Shown in pieces: positions 1-7,390 of a stretch of 44,163 bases of DNA. The stretch is from Fibrobacteria bacterium GUT31 (lineage in GTDB: Bacteria; Fibrobacterota; Fibrobacteria; Fibrobacterales; Fibrobacteraceae), in NCBI GenBank assembly GCA_001462225.1, contig LIUH01000171.1, forward strand, positions 1 through 44,163, in the 5' to 3' direction. Position 1 is the first letter of the stretch. Every line of letters begins with the position of its first letter. The notes below the pieces were generated by a model. The model worked only from the letters and a program-made list of their open reading frames with translations, ran no database searches and was not told where the DNA came from. The position numbers and the translations under genes were made by a program.

Positions 1-296
1 GTTATTATTTAACCGTATGGAATACCGCTACGGAACCGGAAAATGATTACGTTACGCCAATCATTGCCAAAGCCCCCAAAGCATCCATGCTAAAAGCATG
101 GGCCCAAAACGGTACCTTGCGCTTGAGCGGCTTAACTGCGGGCAAAGCGTGGAACGTTTACACAGCTTCGGGTGCTTTGGTTCATAAAGGCGTTGCGAAC
201 GGCACGGAAGCGGACTTGCGTTTGAACGCCGGCGGAGTTTATTTTGTGAGAAGCAACGGGCAAACGATAAAGGTGGTGAATAATTCTGCCAGATAA
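1..296 (+). CDS. C-terminal end of a secreted protein with a sorting-type beta domain (5' partial)
   Basis: The reading frame is open from base 3 and stops at TAA 294-296, so only the last ~97 residues are present. The tail has the layout of the C-terminal sorting domains of type IX-secreted proteins: a short proline/alanine linker, then a strand pair around GKAWNVYTASGALVHKG, a leucine-rich turn (LRLNAGGVYFV) and a final basic strand (QTIKVV). Fibrobacterota secreted enzymes commonly end this way. The GH53 enzyme at the other end of the window has a comparable tail. The catalytic or binding part lies outside the window, so the function is unknown. The sorting role is inferred from the layout. 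Confidence 0.6.
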   Translation, partial: YYLTVWNTATEPENDYVTPIIAKAPKASMLKAWAQNGTLRLSGLTAGKAWNVYTASGALVHKGVANGTEADLRLNAGGVYFVRSNGQTIKVVNNSAR

Positions 297-350
297 TTTC
301 GCTTTTTCCAATAAAAAAATGTATATTTATTGGAAACGGAGTTTTTTGCT

Positions 351-617
351 ATGTTTAATCGTTTAATTATATTGCTCTCTGCGTTTGCATTCGTGTTTTT
401 AGCCGCATGTGCCGGCTCCAAAGGCAGTCAATCATCTTACGATGACGATGATGACGGCGGTGGCGGCGGTGGCGGTGGTCGCAGAGAGGCCACTGTAAAA
501 GCAGATGAGCTTAAAGAAGCTCATAAAGAAGCTGTTAACGTAACGGAAGAAAATCATAATATGTCCAAAGAGATTTTTGACTTGAAGAACAAACTCGGCT
601 TACCCACCGACGAATAA
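351..617 (+). CDS. Small lipoprotein with Asp/Gly-rich linker and helical tail
   Basis: The 88-residue product starts with a signal peptide and a lipobox LAAC (Cys20), so it is probably a membrane-anchored lipoprotein. A run of Asp then Gly (about residues 30-45) is followed by a charged helical segment (ADELKEAHKEAVNVTEEN, then MSKEIFDLKNKLG) that could form a coiled coil, reminiscent of Lpp-like or SlyB-like spacers but without clear homology. I chose ATG 351 because a GGAG ribosome-binding site lies about 8 nt upstream and the signal peptide begins there. A TTG at 330 would add an unlikely hydrophilic start. TATATT at 323-328 may be the -10 box. The 3' end overlaps nhaD tail-to-tail by 18 bp. 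Confidence 0.7.
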   Translation: MFNRLIILLSAFAFVFLAACAGSKGSQSSYDDDDDGGGGGGGGRREATVKADELKEAHKEAVNVTEENHNMSKEIFDLKNKLGLPTDE

Positions 618-1907
618 GCTCCTTATAATCAAATAGACTATTGCCCCTGCCGTATATCCCAAAGCGGCCAGCGGGGCTATCTTTCTTAAGAACCAGCCAA
701 AAGTCAGGTTTCTGTCTATGCCCATAGCGGCAACTCCTGCCGCAGAACCTATCACCAGCAGGCTTCCGCCGGTGCCGGCACAATAGGCTATAAACTCCCA
801 CAGAAAATGGTCTTGAGGGAACATCTCCAAACTGTACATTTTCATTGTAGCCGCCACTAGAGGCACGTTATCGACTATTGCCGAAAGAACGCCGATTAGA
901 TAAACTATTATGCGATGGTCCTTGCTCACATAATCCTCTAGTATTTTGGCAAAAGACGCGAGTTGCCCGGTTGTGCCCAGAACTCCGACCGCAAGCAAGA
1001 TGCCCGCGAAGAACAAAACACTTGCCATATCAATCTTTTGGAGGGCATAAAAAATGTTCAAACGATTTGGAACATCGCGGCCATATTTGCGCCCTAAAAA
1101 TTCAACAACCGACCATAGAATGCCTAAAATAAAGAATACCGCCAGATACGGCGGAACATGGAAAAATGTTCTGATTAAAGGCACCGTCAAAAGACCGCCA
1201 ACCCCTACGAGAAATATCAGGTTTCTTTCGCCGCGAGGAGTTTCGAGAGTCTCCGGTGGAGGCTCGGAGCCTTCGTAAACTTTGCCTTTGACAAAAAAAT
1301 TCAAAACGATGAGAGGCACCATTAGGCAAACCAAGCTCGGCAATAATACGGTTTTGATTATGCTTAACGCAGAAACCTGCCCGCCAATCCAAAGCATTGT
1401 GGTGGTCACGTCGCCAATGGGGCTCCATGCGCCGCCTGCATTCGTGGCTATAACTATCATGCCTGCGAAGTAAAGCCTTTTTCGCGTATCGCTGACGAAC
1501 TTGTGGGCTAAGGTCAACGTAATTATTGTCGCCGTTAAATTACCCAAAAACGAAGAAAAGATGAAGGCTATCCATGAGAGTATCCACATGAGAACCTGGG
1601 TATTATTGGTTTTTATGCGAGAAGTGATTATCGAAAATCCGTCATTTATGTCTATGATGCACGCTATTGCCATTGCGCCTATCAAAAAGAAAAGGATTTG
1701 CAATTCTTCAAAATTATGCAATAATTCCGCGCTCGCTTGTTTAATCCCGTCTTCCCCGGCTAAATATCCCTGATACTTGAACCATATAAGCCAAAGAATC
1801 GTTCCCAAAAACAGCGATGTCGCGGCTTTATTTGTTTTTATGGGGTGTTCCAAAGCTATGGCTATGTAGCCAAGCACAAAAATAATAGCTATAGCGGTAA
1901 AAAGCAT
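600..1907 (-). CDS. nhaD: Na+/H+ antiporter, NhaD type
   Basis: This 435-residue inner-membrane protein has about eleven hydrophobic segments and the sequence hallmarks of the NhaD branch of the ion-transporter superfamily. These include the early LEHPIKTNKAA motif, the FLGNLTATIITLTLA segment and the ATNAGGAWSPIGDVTTTMLW segment. The known family role is sodium (or lithium) extrusion in exchange for protons. I chose ATG 1907 over an upstream start at 1994. It matches the usual N-terminus, and a TATATT promoter box lies at 1917-1922, only 9 nt upstream, so the longer form would translate the promoter itself. Upstream, facing the divergent barrel gene, is a 7-bp repeat array (1944-1971). Confidence 0.9.
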   Translation of the reverse strand: MLFTAIAIIFVLGYIAIALEHPIKTNKAATSLFLGTILWLIWFKYQGYLAGEDGIKQASAELLHNFEELQILFFLIGAMAIACIIDINDGFSIITSRIKTNNTQVLMWILSWIAFIFSSFLGNLTATIITLTLAHKFVSDTRKRLYFAGMIVIATNAGGAWSPIGDVTTTMLWIGGQVSALSIIKTVLLPSLVCLMVPLIVLNFFVKGKVYEGSEPPPETLETPRGERNLIFLVGVGGLLTVPLIRTFFHVPPYLAVFFILGILWSVVEFLGRKYGRDVPNRLNIFYALQKIDMASVLFFAGILLAVGVLGTTGQLASFAKILEDYVSKDHRIIVYLIGVLSAIVDNVPLVAATMKMYSLEMFPQDHFLWEFIAYCAGTGGSLLVIGSAAGVAAMGIDRNLTFGWFLRKIAPLAALGYTAGAIVYLIIRSLFVGG

Positions 1908-1916
1908 AGTTATGTA

Positions 1917-1938
1917 AATATAGTAAGCGATGATTAAC
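1917..1938 (-). promoter_or_regulatory. Promoter of nhaD (TTAATCA-8 nt-TATATT)
   Basis: On the minus strand TTAATCA (1937-1931) is followed after 8 nt by TATATT (1922-1917), and the ATG comes 9 nt later. The same arrangement recurs throughout the window. The short distance to the ATG implies a leaderless or nearly leaderless mRNA. Confidence 0.6.
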
Positions 1939-1943
1939 TGATT

Positions 1944-1971
1944 TAGGGAGTAGGGAGTGGCTAGTAGGGAG
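1944..1971. repeat. 7-bp repeat array TAGGGAG, four units
   Basis: Four head-to-tail 7-mers are exactly in phase: TAGGGAG, TAGGGAG, TGGCTAG, TAGGGAG. The reverse complement of this array, including the variant unit CTAGCCA, recurs at 7247-7274. It lies between the divergent nhaD and barrel promoters. Confidence 0.85.
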
Positions 1972-1982
1972 TAGACAAACAA

Positions 1983-2004
1983 GTTTATCCGCATTTACTA
2001 TATT
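1983..2004 (+). promoter_or_regulatory. Promoter of the outer-membrane barrel gene
   Basis: TTTATCC (1984-1990) and TATATT (1999-2004) are separated by 8 nt, as in the other copies of this motif. Here, unlike most copies, a leader of about 30 nt with a ribosome-binding site separates it from the start codon. Confidence 0.55.
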
Positions 2005-2038
2005 AGCCCCAGTGAGAAATAAAAATAGGAGTTCTCTT

Positions 2039-2776
2039 ATGAAAAAAGTTCTAATAACTGCCCTTCTTTGCTCGGTATCCGTTTTTGCCGCCTGGGATAA
2101 ATTCCCGGTGATTGAAAAAGGTAAAGGAGAAGCAAAATTTTCTTGGTCAACCGGTAGCCAAGGCAGCCAACCCACGGGTGAATCAGACGGATTCTACGGA
2201 ATTCGCTATGCCCCCATAGCTGATTTGGAGTTTGCCGCATTTGCCAATGATAACTATACGCTGGGTGCACGCTACCAGATTTTATCTGTTTTGAGCGCAG
2301 GCGTTGATGTTAGCTTTCCTCTCCCCGGTGCATTTTGGAGCTTCACCCCGAACCTCCAATTCTCCATGGATCTTATAGAAAAAACACTCGTTTTGGGCAG
2401 CAATTTCGAAGTGACTTTCAACACCGAAGCTGAATATTCATATTCCGAAACGGCGGAAACACTAGCTTTTAAATATAAAGCGACCCAAGGCATAGATGCG
2501 GCTGCCGGCATTGAATTGGATTTGGTTCTAAACGAGAAGAACACAATATGGGTTAGCTGTGACGTTGAAAAGGGTTTGACAAAAAGCGAGGCAGCCGGCG
2601 AAGAGCTTTCCCGGAGTGCCGAAGGCAGAGGCCTTGGCATTTACCCCGCTTTGGGCTATCTGATTACTCTTGGCAACCTTGACCTTGGAACATGGGTTGG
2701 TCTTGGCTTTGGTAAAGATGCTGGTAACGAAGAGCTTCTAACTACCGTTGGCATAGACGCTTCTATTAAGTTCTAG
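2039..2776 (+). CDS. Outer-membrane beta-barrel protein
   Basis: The 245-residue product has a signal peptide (MKKVLITALLCSVSVFA, cleavage probably before AWDKF) followed by alternating amphipathic strands with aromatic and glycine-rich turns, for example GFYGIRYAPIADLEFAAFA and LDLGTWVGLGFGKD. It ends in a strand closing with Phe (IDASIKF), typical of outer-membrane barrels recognised by BamA. ATG 2039 follows AGGAG at 2027-2031. No specific porin or enzyme family is recognisable, so substrate and role are unknown. The gene is divergent from nhaD. A 7-bp repeat array starts at its stop codon, and a hairpin terminator follows at 2811-2829. Confidence 0.75.
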   Translation: MKKVLITALLCSVSVFAAWDKFPVIEKGKGEAKFSWSTGSQGSQPTGESDGFYGIRYAPIADLEFAAFANDNYTLGARYQILSVLSAGVDVSFPLPGAFWSFTPNLQFSMDLIEKTLVLGSNFEVTFNTEAEYSYSETAETLAFKYKATQGIDAAAGIELDLVLNEKNTIWVSCDVEKGLTKSEAAGEELSRSAEGRGLGIYPALGYLITLGNLDLGTWVGLGFGKDAGNEELLTTVGIDASIKF

Positions 2777-2801
2777 TTTTTAGCTTTTAGCCTTTAGCTT
2801 T
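2774..2801. repeat. 7-bp repeat array TAGCTTT, four units, starting at a stop codon
   Basis: The units are TAGTTTT, TAGCTTT, TAGCCTT and TAGCTTT in perfect 7-bp phase. The first TAG is the stop codon of the barrel gene. Confidence 0.75.
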
Positions 2802-2810
2802 AAAAATAAG

Positions 2811-2829
2811 TCCCCCTGCCACGGGGGGA
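2811..2829 (+). terminator. Rho-independent terminator after the barrel gene
   Basis: A stem of TCCCCC (2811-2816) pairs with GGGGGA (2824-2829) around a 7-nt loop and is followed by a T-rich stretch (TTCCTTTTC). Confidence 0.65.
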
Positions 2830-2917
2830 TTCCTTTTCTGCTTTTTACTCAATGTTTGGGTTTATTACCATTTATATATCTAAAACACCAATAAAACACA
2901 AAAAAACATTTTTTCCC

Positions 2918-2946
2918 TTGCCAAGTGGCAAAAAAAAATCTATATT
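2918..2946 (+). promoter_or_regulatory. Dyad plus TATATT box before the lipoprotein operon
   Basis: An inverted repeat TTGCCA-AG-TGGCAA (2918-2931) lies about 10 bp upstream of TATATT (2941-2946). The dyad occupies the spacer or -35 region, so it could be an operator, but nothing identifies a regulator. A leader of about 40 nt with AAGGAG (2979-2984) precedes the GTG start. Confidence 0.4.
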
Positions 2947-2990
2947 TGCACGTATAATTTAAACTGCCCACAAGGGCAAGGAGTATAGTC

Positions 2991-4169
2991 GTGAAAAAAA
3001 TATCGCTTCTCAGCGTTGCACTCTTAGCTGTAGCGCCAACGTTCTTTGGTTGCAGTGCCAGCTTGTCACTTGATGATGAGAAAAACCAAAACCAGCAAAT
3101 CGATCCACCGAAGCAACCAGATCCACCAGAGCCAGAGCCAGGTGCCAATATTAATTGGAATTCCGAAAACGGAACCTTGGAAGTTGTAAACAATACAAAT
3201 AGGGATATTGTGGTGTTTCAGGGGCAAACTCCGCAAGCAAGCAATATTTTAGGCGGGATAAGAGCTTTAAGCACTAAAACGTTCGATATTAGCGATGATG
3301 TTCCGGATTTTGAGGTTGGTGGCTTCATGATTTTGCGTGGAGTAAGCCTTGACCAATATGAGGCAAATAAAACCAATCTTTCCGCAGCAAGAATTGATTT
3401 TTCCGCTATGGCAACCTACAGGGGTCAGCAAAAATTCCGTGTCGCGATAGAGTCAAACTACGTAGGAGATAATGGTTTTATAGTTAGCAATAGAGGCCGT
3501 ATAGGCATGGAACTTCGCAAAGACGGTCCTGATGGCGAAAAGGTATCTTATTTGCCTGCATTACAGCAAGAACAAATAATTTATACTTCTACGACTAATG
3601 CCATTACTTTGTTCCCTGTCTATGTATTTTACAATAGGCAAGCTCAATCGATTACCACAGTAAAGGCAACTAGCTTATTTGAAACTGTTACAGCATCACC
3701 TCGGCCGATTTCGGCAAATCAACAATCATGGCCGGCTTACTATTTCCCAAATGATCCGACAGTCACATGGGAGCAAATTTCAGGACAATTGACATCTCCC
3801 GTTGCATACGTGAAAATTGCGTTTAATGTTACAAATCAGTCGGGTTATGTAACAGTCGCAGGTACCAATAGGCTGTATTCTCAAGATGGTTATAATTCTA
3901 TTAGCGGCGGCGAGACGTTGACATATGAGATAGAAGGCTCCGATGAAGGTATACAAAAGGCCATTATTGTAAATGTATATGGCGGATTAGTTCAGATCCC
4001 TGCTCGTTTCGATGTCCAAGATACTCCAAATCCTCTTATCGAAAACGGTTACGATTATGATATTTCTGTTGATAGAATAGGTGGAAACGGGCAAAATTCA
4101 GCAGATTACAAGGCTACAATAACTAAGAGAGCGAAACGCGATATTTCCCATCTTATTGAAACTCTGTAA
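2991..4169 (+). CDS. Surface lipoprotein with VNN-type beta modules
   Basis: The 392-residue product starts at GTG 2991 behind AAGGAG. It has a signal peptide with lipobox FFGC (Cys21), then a Pro/Glu-rich linker (PPKQPDPPEPEPG). A beta-rich region opens with GTLEVVNNTNRDIVVFQG, the same kind of V/I-x-N-N opening as modules in the next two genes. I do not recognise an enzymatic domain. It is the first gene of a tight operon with two other lipoproteins (5- and 6-nt gaps) and a barrel-like protein. A surface complex or adhesin-like role is inferred only from the neighbourhood. Confidence 0.65.
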   Translation: MKKISLLSVALLAVAPTFFGCSASLSLDDEKNQNQQIDPPKQPDPPEPEPGANINWNSENGTLEVVNNTNRDIVVFQGQTPQASNILGGIRALSTKTFDISDDVPDFEVGGFMILRGVSLDQYEANKTNLSAARIDFSAMATYRGQQKFRVAIESNYVGDNGFIVSNRGRIGMELRKDGPDGEKVSYLPALQQEQIIYTSTTNAITLFPVYVFYNRQAQSITTVKATSLFETVTASPRPISANQQSWPAYYFPNDPTVTWEQISGQLTSPVAYVKIAFNVTNQSGYVTVAGTNRLYSQDGYNSISGGETLTYEIEGSDEGIQKAIIVNVYGGLVQIPARFDVQDTPNPLIENGYDYDISVDRIGGNGQNSADYKATITKRAKRDISHLIETL

Positions 4170-4174
4170 TTTTC

Positions 4175-4957
4175 ATGCTTGCTGCAAAACAGCTTAGGCA
4201 AATTTGCAAAGCAGCACTGTGTTCGGCAGTGTTGCTTTTTGCCTTGCTGTTTCTTTCTTGCAGCACACAAGAATTTACTCCGGAAGAAAACACCTTTAAA
4301 AGCAATGGTGAAAATCCGACGGATAATAATTTCGGAAAAGTTAAATTTGTCAATGAATCGAGCTACAGGGTTAGCATTCGCGAGAGTGCTTTTACCGGGC
4401 CTGTTTTAGTAGATACGCTCAAATCAGGAGAAACGCATGAGGTAAATGTGCGCCCGAGTGGTTATGGCTTTAGCACTGTTTTTAGCATAGTATATTTGCC
4501 TCAGGTAGCGAGCGGCATGGAATTTTCAAGCGGAGATGTTTGGACCAGTGGCATAGACCCTAATGTGCAGATATCGCAAAATATTGAAGCCGGTCAAACT
4601 TACGGGATTCAAATCCCGCAACCGCCAAATTTGGAATTGACGGAAGCCTTTCTCAAAATCGTGAATAATTCGGATAATTCCATCAAATTGATGCGTCTTA
4701 ATTTGGCTTTTGGTCAGGCCGGCAATAACATAATAGCCGTGCCAAGCGGGAAAACCGGAGTTTACAGGATTGATGGAATAAATGCAAGTACCGCTGAAGT
4801 TAATTTTAGTAATTACTTTATAAATCAAGTACTGGATGATCATCCCATGCCGGTCTTTACGGCAAAAAGAGGTTATGTATATACTTTTGAGTTTAATAAT
4901 GAAAATGAAGAAGAACCAATTAGACAAATCGGAGAGGAGCAGAAATTAATTTTCTGA
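4175..4957 (+). CDS. Surface lipoprotein with two VNN-type beta modules
   Basis: The 260-residue product has a signal peptide and lipobox FLSC (Cys29). Two beta modules follow, opening with GKVKFVNESSYRVSIRES and AFLKIVNNSDNSIKLMRLN. Each has a short strand ending in a Lys/Gly/Ser turn of the L-(K/P)SG-(E/K)T type, resembling small Ig-like or beta-sandwich folds. ATG 4175 lies 5 nt after the previous stop. Function is unknown. The shared module type with the flanking lipoproteins suggests the three diverged from a common ancestor or bind each other. Confidence 0.65.
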   Translation: MLAAKQLRQICKAALCSAVLLFALLFLSCSTQEFTPEENTFKSNGENPTDNNFGKVKFVNESSYRVSIRESAFTGPVLVDTLKSGETHEVNVRPSGYGFSTVFSIVYLPQVASGMEFSSGDVWTSGIDPNVQISQNIEAGQTYGIQIPQPPNLELTEAFLKIVNNSDNSIKLMRLNLAFGQAGNNIIAVPSGKTGVYRIDGINASTAEVNFSNYFINQVLDDHPMPVFTAKRGYVYTFEFNNENEEEPIRQIGEEQKLIF

Positions 4958-4963
4958 TAAAAC

Positions 4964-5605
4964 ATGAAACAATTCCTCTTACTCTGTTTTTTTGCCGCAC
5001 TGATGAGTTCCTGTTCGGGCTTGGAAGTTCAGGCGGAAACTACGAAATTTTCAATGCAGAATAATTCCACAGTGCATTTGCAAAATGTTGTTTGGAATAA
5101 TACCGATTTCGGAGATATAGCTCCGGGCAAATCATCTCCGGAGCAAGAGGTTCCTGAGGGAGATAGCCGCATATGTTTTAATATAAGCAACGGTAGCCAA
5201 TATTGTACGCAAGAACTGATTTCCGGAAAAAAATACAGGACCGGGAAATTTTCATTTTCCGGCTCAACCATTGTTGTGGATTTGGGCGACTCAAAACCAA
5301 GCGAGCTTGAATTGGTGTTAATACCGACTAAGCTTTTAATACGAAATAATTCCGGAGTAAATCTGCTAAATGTCACTTGGAACAGTTTCTCTTTTGAAGA
5401 TATACCCTTAAACTCGTCTTCTGAGCTGGAAGTCATTGAGGGAAGCTATAATATATCTTTTAAATTGAGCAATGGCAAAAGTTACCGCGCAAAAGACCCT
5501 ACCAAGGTAGAAAAACACAAAACAAAGGAATTTAATTTTTTTAACACAACCATTGTTGTGGATCCGAGCAATTCAAGCGAAAAACTTTTAAGCGAGGTTC
5601 TCTAA
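4964..5605 (+). CDS. Lipoprotein with an internal tandem duplication
   Basis: The 213-residue product has a signal peptide and lipobox MSSC (Cys17). Residues ~27-109 and ~122-204 are two copies of one ~83-residue module offset by 94-95 residues. Compare TKFSMQNNS with TKLLIRNNS, NVVWNNTDFGDI with NVTWNSFSFEDI, and GSTIVVDLGDS with NTTIVVDPSNS. The second copy has lost the two cysteines of the first (CFNISNGSQYC). The module is beta-rich and probably a small sandwich. No known family is recognised. It is the third gene of the lipoprotein operon, with a 6-nt gap upstream, and it directly abuts the following ATG. Confidence 0.65.
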   Translation: MKQFLLLCFFAALMSSCSGLEVQAETTKFSMQNNSTVHLQNVVWNNTDFGDIAPGKSSPEQEVPEGDSRICFNISNGSQYCTQELISGKKYRTGKFSFSGSTIVVDLGDSKPSELELVLIPTKLLIRNNSGVNLLNVTWNSFSFEDIPLNSSSELEVIEGSYNISFKLSNGKSYRAKDPTKVEKHKTKEFNFFNTTIVVDPSNSSEKLLSEVL

Positions 5606-6310
5606 ATGCGGACTAAATTTTTGCTCGCAATTTGCCTCGCGGTTTTAACGCTGCAAACCGTTTGCCACGCAGAGGCAAAAACGCAGTCCAAAGAAAAAAA
5701 CAGTAAACCGCAAACACAATCGCAAGCACAACCGCAATCGCAATTTGCAATGCTATCCATGATGAACAAGATGTTTACAAGAAACTCAAAACCCGGTCTG
5801 GATTTTGACATTTGGCCGATTTTCATGGGCGGAGGAACATTCTTTTTCTCGGAAGAAGGCCCCGACAGCCACTACCCCGGCTACTCGCTCTCCGGCGGCT
5901 TAACCTCCATCTTGTATGAGAAATACATATATTTTTTCATAGACGCCTTGTATTCTTACAGAGCTTACGAAGGTACCCCTTCCTCCGATGTTTCTCCGGT
6001 GAATTTCCGCATAGAAGAAACCACAGCAGACCTCGGTGCTGCTATCGGCTATGGGATTTTCTATCTAGGCTGCTATGTGCAATTCCCTCTTAGCACTACT
6101 ATTAGAGTTAGGGAATGGACCTTGGACGACTTCAGCGGGATTTCCAGAACCACCTCTTTTTCCGGTATGGCCGGAATTCGCATAACCGGAGACCATTTGG
6201 GCATAGACCTCAGGGTTCTGCTGGGCCAAGGGCCGGGGCAATTCCTAAAGTCCTCGCTCGGAGACCACTGGCTAGGCCAAGTATCGCTAGGCTTCATGGG
6301 CGGATTTTAG
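5606..6310 (+). CDS. Exported beta-barrel-like protein
   Basis: The 234-residue product has a signal peptide (cleavage near CHAEA), then a polar Gln/Lys/Ser-rich linker (about residues 25-50), then a region of alternating strands with aromatic and glycine residues. The C-terminus (GQVSLGFMGGF) ends in Phe as outer-membrane barrels do. ATG 5606 immediately follows the stop of the third lipoprotein, so the four genes are very probably co-transcribed. The barrel could anchor or export the lipoproteins, but that is inference. No family name can be given. Confidence 0.6.
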   Translation: MRTKFLLAICLAVLTLQTVCHAEAKTQSKEKNSKPQTQSQAQPQSQFAMLSMMNKMFTRNSKPGLDFDIWPIFMGGGTFFFSEEGPDSHYPGYSLSGGLTSILYEKYIYFFIDALYSYRAYEGTPSSDVSPVNFRIEETTADLGAAIGYGIFYLGCYVQFPLSTTIRVREWTLDDFSGISRTTSFSGMAGIRITGDHLGIDLRVLLGQGPGQFLKSSLGDHWLGQVSLGFMGGF

Positions 6311-6354
6311 GCAACGGCACAAATTACAGCAACTGCTTTACTACTTTATGTTTG

Positions 6355-7218
6355 ATGAAAAATGAGATTGTTTTATATCGCCCTAACGAACTTGCCGAGC
6401 GTATTGAAGTAAGAATTGATGAGGAAACTGTATGGCTTAATCGTCAGCAGATAGCGATGCTTTTTGGCAGAGACGTGAAAACCATCGGCAAGCATATCAA
6501 CAATGTTTTTTCAGAAGGGGAATTGGCTCAAGAAGTGGTTGTCGCAAATTTTGCGACAACCACTAGACACGGCGCAATCAAAGGGAAAACACAGACAACA
6601 AACGTTGAATACTATAATCTTGATGTAATCATTTCTGTTGGCTACCGTGTAAAATCCAAGCAAGGCACACAATTCCGTATTTGGGCGAATAAAATATTGA
6701 AGGATTATTTATTGAAAGGCTACGCCGTGAACAATCGCATGGATCGTTTGGAAGACAATATGGAAGCGTTGAAAAACAAAGTAAATGAAATTGACTTGCA
6801 AATAAATACGCATCTCATTCCTACTCAGGGAGTTTTCTTTGACGGTCAGGTATTTGACGCTTACGATCTGGCTTCCAAAATTATTCGTTCAGCCAAACAA
6901 AACATTGTGCTAATTGACAATTATGTTGATGAAACCACAATCGTGCATCTAACCAAAAAGAAGGCGAATGTGAAGGTTTTGCTGCTTGCCAAAAATATAA
7001 GCAGGCAACTGAGCTTGGATATTCAAAAAGCCAATGAACAATACGGCGGCTTTGATATAAAGCAATTTATTCCAAGCCACGACCGCTTTTTGATTATAGA
7101 CAGCAAAGAGGTTTACCACTTGGGAGCTTCATTGAAAGACCTTGGCAAAAAGTGGTTTGCTTTTTCTAAAATGGACAAAAGTTCCGTGGAGAATATTATT
7201 AACTCAATTCCGGTATAA
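6355..7218 (+). CDS. RhuM-family protein with a PLD-like C-terminal segment
   Basis: The 287-residue product has an N-terminal RhuM domain (about 10-125), with the family's EETVWLNRQQIAMLFGRDVKTIGKHINNVF helix-turn-helix-like segment and YYNLDVIISVGYRVKSKQGTQFR. A short coiled coil (126-150) follows. The C-terminal part (~160-275) has an HDRFLIID motif and HLGASLKDLGKKWFAF, resembling a single PLD-type half-site. RhuM proteins are widespread orphan genes often found on mobile DNA, and their biochemical role is not established. I chose ATG 6355. The longer frame upstream is only open space inside the previous gene. Possible promoter: TTTAC-TACTTT ending 7 nt before the ATG. No partner gene lies beside it. 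Confidence 0.75.
   Translation: MKNEIVLYRPNELAERIEVRIDEETVWLNRQQIAMLFGRDVKTIGKHINNVFSEGELAQEVVVANFATTTRHGAIKGKTQTTNVEYYNLDVIISVGYRVKSKQGTQFRIWANKILKDYLLKGYAVNNRMDRLEDNMEALKNKVNEIDLQINTHLIPTQGVFFDGQVFDAYDLASKIIRSAKQNIVLIDNYVDETTIVHLTKKKANVKVLLLAKNISRQLSLDIQKANEQYGGFDIKQFIPSHDRFLIIDSKEVYHLGASLKDLGKKWFAFSKMDKSSVENIINSIPV
6535..6563. repeat. 29-bp near-perfect palindrome inside the RhuM gene
   Basis: The 14-bp arms GTGGTTGTCGCAAA and TTTGCGACAACCAC are perfect complements around a single T. The palindrome encodes VVVANFATT of the RhuM domain. Confidence 0.85.
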
Positions 7219-7246
7219 AATAAGCGCTTAAATTCATGTTTTTTCC

Positions 7247-7274
7247 ACTCCCCACTCCCTACTAGCCACTCCCC
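7247..7274. repeat. 7-bp repeat array ACTCCCC/ACTCCCT, four units
   Basis: The units ACTCCCC, ACTCCCT, ACTAGCC and ACTCCCC are in exact 7-bp phase. This is the same family, in reverse orientation, as 1944-1971, and it again sits a few bases upstream of a TTAATCA/TATATT promoter. Confidence 0.85.
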
Positions 7275-7280
7275 TTACGA

Positions 7281-7302
7281 GTTAATCAGCGTTTTCTATA
7301 TT
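7281..7302 (+). promoter_or_regulatory. Promoter of tRNA-Arg and the pilin-like gene
   Basis: TTAATCA (7282-7288), 8 nt, TATATT (7297-7302). The tRNA begins 10 nt after the TATATT box, which fits a normal distance from a -10 box to the mature 5' end plus a very short leader. This copy anchors the motif as a real promoter, because the tRNA must be transcribed from here. Confidence 0.7.
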
Positions 7303-7312
7303 ATAAGTTCAC

Positions 7313-7386
<74 letters not shown>

Positions 7387-7390
7387 TAAA

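Noticed and set aside
1908-1994. Extended start for nhaD at 1994
   Set aside because: It would translate the promoter and the 7-bp repeat. NhaD homologues begin near ATG 1907.
6115-6354. Longer N-terminal form of the RhuM protein starting inside the preceding gene
   Set aside because: The extra 80 residues have no relation to RhuM and overlap a well-formed barrel-like gene in another frame. The conserved domain starts at ATG 6355.
6355-7218. RhuM gene as part of a prophage or defence island
   Set aside because: No phage, restriction, toxin or transposon genes flank it. The neighbours are a surface operon and a tRNA.
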